The notes beneath the pieces were generated by a model, which was not told the origin of the DNA, did not search any database, and saw only the letters and a program-made list of their open reading frames with translations. From the NCBI GenBank assembly GCA_946403615.1, contig CAMJAO010000136.1:1-6241 (forward strand): DNA of 6,241 bases, in the 5' to 3' direction. Shown in pieces: positions 1 through 4,654 of this stretch. This DNA is from an uncultured Prevotellaceae bacterium. Lineage in GTDB: Bacteria > Bacteroidota > Bacteroidia > Bacteroidales > Bacteroidaceae. Position numbers and translations under genes: made by a program. Position 1 is the stretch's first letter. Every line of letters starts with the position of its first letter.

Positions 1-53
1 ATGTTAGTTAGCATCACTCCTTGTAAAGGACCGATATCCACACCAACCTCCAT
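1..53 (-). other. Probable foreign fragment joined by adapter: SF2 helicase motif V-like
   Basis: On the minus strand these bases read in one open frame as MEVGVDIGPLQGVMLTN. The EVGVDIG core followed by a short hydrophobic strand and an Asn resembles motif V of superfamily 2 DEAD/DEAH helicases, in particular large helicases where an 'ANMPP' segment and a QRVGRAGR motif VI follow. It shares nothing with the repeat protein next to it: the homologous module at about 500-550 continues quite differently (YNSTLTIK). An exact sequencing-adapter core separates the two parts. I infer that this is a piece of another locus, or another organism, ligated or misassembled here. The helicase reading rests on 17 residues and is tentative; the foreign origin is better supported than the identity. 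Confidence 0.6.
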
Positions 54-1292
54 AGATCGGAAGAGCATACGGAGAACGGGAGATGTTGCCCACAGACGGT
101 TTTTGGTCTTGGCGTCTTCAGGAGAGGCTTCAATGGTAACTGTAGCACCGTTCACGGGTGTTGAGGTCAGTGTCTCGGTGAACTCTCCGTCAGCAACGTA
201 ACTGTCATTGCTGCCGCTTGAGCGCTTGCCTGCCATCGAGGGGAACAATTCGTCGGATTTGTTGTCGAAGTCAAACACTGTGCCTTCGGGTTGTGGGTCT
301 GGAGGAGTCACAACTTCATCGAAGCCGAGTTCAATCTTCTTAATCTGGGTGTTGGCGGCAATAGTGATAACCACTTCTTTAGCATCGCCTGTCCATGTAA
401 CGGTCTTATTGTCTTGGTTACCCAAAGTCAATGTGCCGCTGTCTGCGGTGTTGCCTGTGTTCCAGGTTAATTTGTTATTGTTCCAATTGACGGTAAATGT
501 GATGGTCTTAATGTTCTCCTCTGCTTTGATTGTCAGTGTGCTGTTATACATACGAAGCACAGGTGAAGTCTTCCACAGACGGTTTCTGGTTGCAGCGTCT
601 TCTGGTGAAGCCTCAACAGTTACGGTTGCACCGTTCACAGCGGTAGAGGTCAATGTCTCGTTGAATTCGCCTGAGGGATCATACGTGTCATTGCTGCCGC
701 TCGAGCGTTTGCCGGCCATTGTGGGGAACAACTCGTCTGCGTTGTTGTCGAAGTCAAACACTGTGCCTTCGGGTTGTGGGTCTGGAGGAGTCACTTCTCC
801 GCCGCCGCCTTCTCCGCTACCTTCTCCGTAAGTGACGGTCAGCGTCTTGAATTGGCACTGGGCTGAAAGGGTCAACGTCACACTGCTGGCATCACCAGTC
901 CATGAAGTTTCACCTATGGTGCCGCTGCTGGCAGCCAGATTGCTGTCCCATTTCTGGCCTTTTTCCCAAGCAAGCCCTTTGACACTATTTCCAGAAGGTG
1001 CACTGATGGTAATCGTTGCTCCGGAATATGCACGTAAGTCATATGAACCTTCATAGGCTCCAGTGCTTTGCCATATACGGGCGTTGGTGGAACCTCCTTC
1101 AATTTTAATAGTGACCCCTTGGTAAACAATGTCACTCGTGATATCTGTTCCTGCTCCGGCTGCTGGCGGCGTGATGCCTAAGGCTTCAATGCCGCTAACC
1201 GTGCTGAAATCAAATTTCACGTCTGTGGCATGGCTGTAGCCAAATACGGCTAATAATGCAGCCACAAAAGAAATGCGTAAAAATTTGTTCAT
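1..1292 (-). CDS. Secreted modular beta-repeat protein, 5' part only (trustworthy from about 66)
   Basis: Function unknown; probably an exported surface or periplasmic protein. The start is the ATG at 1292-1290, giving a signal peptide (MNKFLRISFVAALLAVFGYSHA, probably cut after SHA, residue 22). Residues about 23-157 form a first module, followed by an acidic Gly-rich linker (GEGSGEGGGG) and Pro-rich PPDPQPEG. A second module starts at residue 167 and a third at 328, each opening with VTPPDPQPEGTVFDFDN. All three share a pattern: R-x-W, then L-R-x-Y, T-I-x-A, a W-T-G-D-A strand and a final Q-x-K strand, suggesting one beta-sandwich fold used repeatedly, perhaps for binding or adhesion. No catalytic motif is visible. 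The frame is open to the window edge without a stop, but residues after about 409 come from adapter and foreign sequence, so the real C-terminus is missing. It is transcribed divergently from the gene at 1590 and has its own promoter at 1334-1365. A role in pectin use is possible from the neighbourhood but unproven. Confidence 0.8.
   Translation of the reverse strand, partial: MNKFLRISFVAALLAVFGYSHATDVKFDFSTVSGIEALGITPPAAGAGTDITSDIVYQGVTIKIEGGSTNARIWQSTGAYEGSYDLRAYSGATITISAPSGNSVKGLAWEKGQKWDSNLAASSGTIGETSWTGDASSVTLTLSAQCQFKTLTVTYGEGSGEGGGGEVTPPDPQPEGTVFDFDNNADELFPTMAGKRSSGSNDTYDPSGEFNETLTSTAVNGATVTVEASPEDAATRNRLWKTSPVLRMYNSTLTIKAEENIKTITFTVNWNNNKLTWNTGNTADSGTLTLGNQDNKTVTWTGDAKEVVITIAANTQIKKIELGFDEVVTPPDPQPEGTVFDFDNKSDELFPSMAGKRSSGSNDSYVADGEFTETLTSTPVNGATVTIEASPEDAKTKNRLWATSPVLRMLFRSMEVGVDIGPLQGVMLTN
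54..66. other. Illumina adapter remnant (AGATCGGAAGAGC)
   Basis: The plus strand carries AGATCGGAAGAGC, the universal 13-base start of Illumina TruSeq adapters; the minus strand reads GCTCTTCCGATCT, the 3' end of the adapter primers. Extending to position 71, 17 of 18 bases agree with the longer adapter form that continues ACACG, with one mismatch at 68. The true gene sequence probably resumes at about 66-67, where CATACG also occurs in the homologous module near 550, so the junction has a few bases of shared sequence. The match itself is seen directly; the artefact interpretation is inference. Confidence 0.88.
68..311 (-). repeat. Tandem protein module, unit 2 (partial)
   Basis: This second copy of the module starts at residue 328 and matches unit 1 with a 483-bp offset, without length change, as far as the L-R-M motif at about 66-74. 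There the similarity stops abruptly at the adapter core. Roughly half of the module is present. More copies may lie beyond the break. Confidence 0.85.
312..794 (-). repeat. Tandem protein module, unit 1 (483 bp, 161 residues)
   Basis: This is the complete copy of the repeated module, residues 167-327 of the protein starting at 1292. It opens with the Pro-rich linker and FDFDNNADELFPTMAGKRSSGSND-type start, runs through L-R-M-Y and W-T-G-D-A strands, and ends with KKIELGF. Its first 53 bases in the gene direction (742-794) are identical to the start of the next unit (259-311), while the rest has diverged by scattered substitutions. Confidence 0.88.
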
Positions 1293-1333
1293 AAATTTAA
1301 GGTTTTAGTTAATAAAATTTGTCTATTTGGGTA

Positions 1334-1365
1334 CAAAGATACATAATACTTTTCATTCATCCAAC
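1334..1365 (-). promoter_or_regulatory. Bacteroidota-type promoter for the repeat protein gene
   Basis: Read on the minus strand, GTTG (1365-1362) lies 20 bp upstream of TATCTTTG (1341-1334). The second element is an exact match to the Bacteroidota -7 consensus TAnnTTTG; the first fits the -33 TTTG element with one mismatch. The spacing is typical. Transcription would start near 1325-1330, giving a leader of about 35 nt before the ATG at 1292, which is A/T-rich with no Shine-Dalgarno sequence. Confidence 0.75.
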
Positions 1366-1483
1366 CATTATAAGTTAAAAAAATCGTTAAATATAATGCT
1401 CCACCTCGTTTCTTCTTTGTGTGTTGCGATACCAACGAACTACTCGACAAATTCGTCATCTTTTTTATTATTATTTTAAACTT

Positions 1484-1514
1484 TTTGTTTCGGTCTTCGT
1501 CTAATATATGATTG
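1484..1514 (+). promoter_or_regulatory. Possible Bacteroidota-type promoter for the small secreted protein gene
   Basis: TTTG at 1484-1487 is followed after 19 bp by TATGATTG (1507-1514), which matches TAnnTTTG except for one base. Spacing and order fit the Bacteroidota sigma factor pattern. The predicted leader would be about 70 nt and would begin at or just before the small hairpin at 1514-1530. It is weaker than the promoter on the other strand; nothing better was seen upstream of 1590. Confidence 0.45.
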
Positions 1515-1530
1515 CCCGGAATTATCGGGC
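1514..1530 (+). other. Small inverted repeat at the likely transcript start
   Basis: GCCCG and CGGGC flank a 7-nt loop (GAATTAT), giving a GC-only 5-bp stem in an otherwise A/T-rich region. It overlaps the end of the putative -7 element and lies about 60 bp before the start codon. No U-run follows, so it is not a terminator. It could be a 5' stabilising hairpin in the leader RNA or an operator half-site pair; the sequence does not decide. Confidence 0.35.
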
Positions 1531-1589
1531 TAAAAGTATTGGCATAGAAATTTCTTTATAACATTATCAACCAATAAAACTCAGAGATT

Positions 1590-2099
1590 ATGAAAAAAAC
1601 AATCATGATGCTTGCATTGCTCGCATTGCCGTTTGCCATTCAGGCACAGACCAAGTTCCACGATGTTGAAGCCAATGAAGCCACTGGCCCCGTTAAGTGC
1701 ATTAAATCATCTGTGATGGGACACGAACGTGTAACCAACTTCACAAAAGATGGAAAGATGGAACAAGAGGGAATGAAAGATGTCGTTTATGATGCTGACG
1801 GATACATGCAGTCTGCAAAGATGGAAGCACAGGGCATGGAAATTACCATCAAATACACTTGGGAGAACGGTAAAGTGACAAGCCAGTCAATGGAAACCTC
1901 TATGGGTGCAATGAAGAATTCCAATGTCTATGACGAAAAAGGTGTGCTCGTAAAGCAAGTGATGGACTTCGGCGGACAAGAGATGGAAACTCCTTACACC
2001 GATTATAAATTCGACGATAAAGGAAACTGGATCAGCCGCAAGACTTCCATGATGGGTCAGGACATGGAGCAGACCCGCACCATCGAATATTATGAATAA
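1590..2099 (+). CDS. Small secreted Met-rich protein with YD-repeat-like motifs
   Basis: I do not recognise a named family and assign no function. The 169-residue product begins with a clear signal peptide (MKKTIMMLALLALPFAIQA, predicted cut after residue 19 before Gln), so it should act in the periplasm or outside. The mature part is a series of short beta-hairpin-like units marked by Y-D-x-x-G (residues 67-71), Y-x-W-E-N-G (89-94), Y-D-E-K-G (114-118) and F-D-D-K-G-N-W (141-147), similar to the YD/RHS-like repeats found in many small Bacteroidota exported proteins. Methionine is unusually frequent, 17 of 169 residues, mostly placed between these turns (QGMEI, METSMGAM, GQEMET, MMGQDME). The mature protein has a single Cys (37). 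The start ATG follows an A/T-rich leader without a Shine-Dalgarno sequence. It stands alone: divergent from the repeat protein, convergent with the pectate lyase, and closed by the terminator at 2155-2191. Confidence 0.85.
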   Translation: MKKTIMMLALLALPFAIQAQTKFHDVEANEATGPVKCIKSSVMGHERVTNFTKDGKMEQEGMKDVVYDADGYMQSAKMEAQGMEITIKYTWENGKVTSQSMETSMGAMKNSNVYDEKGVLVKQVMDFGGQEMETPYTDYKFDDKGNWISRKTSMMGQDMEQTRTIEYYE

Positions 2100-2154
2100 T
2101 CATGAACTAAGATAAATTCATATTTTTATATTATTATCAATTATCATTATCAGA

Positions 2155-2191
2155 AAGAGGGCATGTCGTCGAGACACGCCCTCTTGTTTTT
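2155..2191 (+). terminator. Strong hairpin terminator after the small secreted protein gene
   Basis: AAGAGGGC (2155-2162) pairs with GCCCTCTT (2178-2185); after one A-C mismatch TGTC pairs with GACA, closing a GTCGA loop. The stem is followed by GTTTTT, so it acts on the plus strand, 55 bp after the stop codon. On the minus strand only a short weak T-run follows the stem, but it could also help stop transcripts coming from the pectate lyase gene. Confidence 0.85.
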
Positions 2192-2306
2192 AGTAACCTG
2201 TTTGTTTCAAATCTTCATTTAGTGTTCTTTTCCCCTCCATTTCGTAAGGGTTGGTGTGCCATTGTCTTCACCCCTTCACTCCTCAACTCCTTTTTCAATT
2301 CTAATA
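2192..2306. other. Convergent intergenic spacer with short purine-rich repeat
   Basis: No gene is supported between the terminator and the pectate lyase stop codon. On the minus strand, 2290-2267 consists of three similar 8-bp purine-rich units in a row: GGAGTTGA, GGAGTGAA, GGGGTGAA. An open frame crosses this stretch on the minus strand, but it overlaps the lyase gene and has low-complexity content, so I do not call it a gene. Confidence 0.5.
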
Positions 2307-4520
2307 CTATCTGAAAATTTTTGTGGTCTTCGTCTTTCCGTTTGACAGACGTTCTACGCGTATCAGCATGCCTTTCGCCTGTGAGGGGTTCGTCACTTCC
2401 ATTCCCGACACAAGATAATACTTCACACTTACAGTCTCCGCGTCTGCAAAGGTGTCTTCGATGCCGGTCAATTTTGTGCCGTACAGCGTTATTACCCACA
2501 CTGTCTGCTTGCCGGCTGGCGTAAAGGTCAGTGTGCCGGTGGCGTTGGTCTCTACGGTGTGCTCGGTCACGAAGTAGGTGGTGCCGTCTTTCTGTGGGAA
2601 CACGTATTGTGTCTCGCCGAAAGTAGTTCCGTTCAACTCACTCAGATAGGCATCCACGTCTGCATAATTGTCATAACCCTTGAACTTCACCTTGTTGATA
2701 GTCACACCTGTCGGCAGTTTGACGGTGTATTGCACACCTGCACTGTACTTGATACCGTCCTCGAATCCGGCAGCGTATGCTTTGTCTTTGCTGTTGCTTA
2801 CGGTGATGCCATTTGCAAAACTCCATTCCGTTTTAGTGATGTCGCTCTGGTATGTGCTCTGGGCAATGGTATATGTGACATCATCTTTCTCGCCGGTCGG
2901 GTCTTCTTGCTTCTGCTCCGGGTCATAATAGGGTACGCCATCTACACGGGTGGTAGTGGGGAAGTACTCTTCAAAAGTGCTCTCCGAGTCTTCATTCTGC
3001 AATTTCACCAAGTCTTCTACCAAGGAATTGCAATATACCTCTATATTCGTGTACCATCCTTTCGGGTCAAGATCGTAACCGTTAGCATCATTGCTGTCTG
3101 GATTCAGGCCGTTAGCGGTCTCCCATACGTCGGGCATTCCGTCATTGTCGGTGTCAAATCCCGCGGGGATAGTGCCTGTGCCGAAGTTTGCCTCAGTATA
3201 TCCATCAACGTCTGACACCAAGTCGATGCGACCCCATTTCTTGGTCACGGAACCTTTGTAGGTGCAGGTTCCGTTACGGGTCTCTTCAGCATAGCGGGCG
3301 TCAACTTCATCGCGATACATCGAGGCTCCGGCGTAGTCAAGCACTTTGTCGTATGCGTTTGCTGCGCTGTGGGTAGTCACCATGCCGGCGTCAACGGGCT
3401 CGTCCATCTTGATGCGGACACAGTCTGTGCCGCTGCTGTTCTGCTTATAGGTCACACCGCTTCCATAGTAATGGTTGGGGTCTGCCACATATTTCTCACC
3501 ATCGATTTCGTACGTGCCGTCATCATAGGTCACTTTGTTCCAACCAGCCCCTGTGTCATCATTCAACTGATTGCCGTTAAGATAGTATCGGCTTGACAAT
3601 CCCCAATACTTTCTGTTGTCCGCAGAGTTGCCGCTGTTGCCCACACTGATGGTGGTAAGGCGGGTGGTGTTGGCGCCCGGACCGGATTTGTAATAGTTGT
3701 TCACAAAATTGATTTGGCCGCCGCCGGGACCTCCATAGCAACCGTTGCCGCAATTATAAACCACACAGTTGCGGTAATCCACGTTTTCAGCCTGAACGGC
3801 ATTTTCCCAATTAAATTCATTGTATCGGCTGTTGCTCTTGTAACCAGCCCAATCGTAACGGGCACCGCAAAAACGGGGAGAACGGTTGTTCACGTGAACG
3901 ATAATGTTATGGTGGAATGAGGCCAGTTTTCCACCCCAGATGCCACCGTAGCCATGTGCAGATTTGCTGTGGCCGGCGTTGTTGAGGCTCTCGCCCAGCG
4001 AGCACCATTGCATGGTGAAATTGTTGTTGTCATAAAACGATGCCACCTCGTCAATCGACCAAGAGAACGAACAGTGGTCGATGATTAAACCTGTCACGTT
4101 ACGCTGCCACATAGCATCGGCACCGTCATTCACGTCTTTCTCCTGTCCGCGACGGAAACGGACGAATCGGACGATGTTGTTTGCGCCCGGGCGTACCGTA
4201 TAGTAGCGGATGGTGATGCCTGGGTAGGGGGCGGTCTGCCCCTCGATGGTGGTGTTCGCGCCGATATTCAAATCGCTCTTCAAGGCGATTACGCCGGCCA
4301 CATCAAAAACTACGATTTTCTTCGCACTGCCACTTACGGCGGCGCGGAATGATCCGGTACCGGAGTCATTCAGGTTGGTCACATGGACTACCTTACCGCC
4401 ACGACCGCCTGTCACAAAGCGTCCGTGACCCTCTGCACCGGGAAATGCCGGAGCAGACTCCTGTGCCATCACAACACAACTCGTCGCAAATATAGCAAAT
4501 AACAATAATAATTTCTTCAT
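2307..4520 (-). CDS. Secreted pectate lyase, polysaccharide lyase family 1 type, with sorting tail
   Basis: The 737-residue enzyme should cut polygalacturonate by calcium-dependent beta-elimination, giving 4,5-unsaturated oligogalacturonides. A signal peptide spans about residues 1-19 (VMA before QES); ATSC at 12-15 also resembles a lipobox. The catalytic beta-helix starts with FPGAEGHGRFVTGGRGG (26-42). It shows VNDGADAMW (130-138), IDHCSFSWSIDE (147-158), matching the Asp-bearing calcium/substrate strands of PL1, and HHN...NNRSPRF (203-217), where R213 or R216 fits the catalytic Arg of the R-x-P-R region. GYGGPGGG-like glycine-rich turns follow near 263. A calcium-binding D-T-D-N-D-G-M-P-D-x-W-E loop (456-467) precedes a beta-sandwich domain (about 548-683). 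The tail (about 700-737; YYLVSG, KGMLIRV, GKTKTTKIFR) looks like a type IX secretion C-terminal sorting signal. It lies 134 bp after the GH28-GH105 gene on the same strand, probably one transcript. The exact PL1 subfamily and substrate are not determined. Confidence 0.92.
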   Translation of the reverse strand: MKKLLLLFAIFATSCVVMAQESAPAFPGAEGHGRFVTGGRGGKVVHVTNLNDSGTGSFRAAVSGSAKKIVVFDVAGVIALKSDLNIGANTTIEGQTAPYPGITIRYYTVRPGANNIVRFVRFRRGQEKDVNDGADAMWQRNVTGLIIDHCSFSWSIDEVASFYDNNNFTMQWCSLGESLNNAGHSKSAHGYGGIWGGKLASFHHNIIVHVNNRSPRFCGARYDWAGYKSNSRYNEFNWENAVQAENVDYRNCVVYNCGNGCYGGPGGGQINFVNNYYKSGPGANTTRLTTISVGNSGNSADNRKYWGLSSRYYLNGNQLNDDTGAGWNKVTYDDGTYEIDGEKYVADPNHYYGSGVTYKQNSSGTDCVRIKMDEPVDAGMVTTHSAANAYDKVLDYAGASMYRDEVDARYAEETRNGTCTYKGSVTKKWGRIDLVSDVDGYTEANFGTGTIPAGFDTDNDGMPDVWETANGLNPDSNDANGYDLDPKGWYTNIEVYCNSLVEDLVKLQNEDSESTFEEYFPTTTRVDGVPYYDPEQKQEDPTGEKDDVTYTIAQSTYQSDITKTEWSFANGITVSNSKDKAYAAGFEDGIKYSAGVQYTVKLPTGVTINKVKFKGYDNYADVDAYLSELNGTTFGETQYVFPQKDGTTYFVTEHTVETNATGTLTFTPAGKQTVWVITLYGTKLTGIEDTFADAETVSVKYYLVSGMEVTNPSQAKGMLIRVERLSNGKTKTTKIFR

Positions 4521-4654
4521 TTCCTTATTTTGTATTTCAATTCTTAATTCTTTTATGTCAAGATTTTTCTTTGTTTCTCCTTAGGAAAGATTCCCTTATC
4601 GTCGGAGGTGATATGGTTCTTAAACAGACATGATCTTCAATAATGTAGAGACCC
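4521..4654 (-). other. Spacer between GH28-GH105 and pectate lyase genes
   Basis: This 134-bp A/T-rich spacer shows no convincing TAnnTTTG promoter and no terminator hairpin with a T-run on the minus strand, which favours read-through from the upstream gene. AAGGA lies directly against the lyase ATG (AAGGAAATG at 4526-4518), closer than a normal Shine-Dalgarno spacing, so it probably does not determine the start; the signal peptide does. Confidence 0.5.

Noticed and set aside
208..831. Plus-strand open frame of 207 codons
   Set aside because: It is antisense to the tandem repeat protein, repeats with the same 483-bp period, and its product is low-complexity Ser/Val/Leu without a signal or known motif; the minus-strand frame has a signal peptide and promoter.
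914..1135. Minus-strand open frame of 73 codons
   Set aside because: It is an out-of-frame shadow inside the repeat protein gene, with no start context and no recognisable motif.
1435..1456. Inverted repeat ACGAA/TTCGT followed by a T-run
   Set aside because: The 5-bp stem with a 12-nt loop is weak, lies in the middle of a divergent intergenic region with no gene ending there, and A/T-rich DNA gives such matches by chance.
2215..2499. Minus-strand open frame of 94 codons overlapping the lyase 3' end
   Set aside because: It overlaps the conserved sorting-tail region in another frame, and its basic Arg/His-rich product looks like out-of-frame translation.
2559..3215. Plus-strand open frame of 218 codons
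   Set aside because: It lies wholly inside the pectate lyase gene on the opposite strand, and the lyase frame carries clear family motifs. No promoter or start context supports it.
4585..4605. Possible hairpin in the spacer before the pectate lyase gene
   Set aside because: The arms pair only with a loop of two bases and a G-T pair, and no T-run follows on the minus strand, so neither a terminator nor an attenuator is supported.
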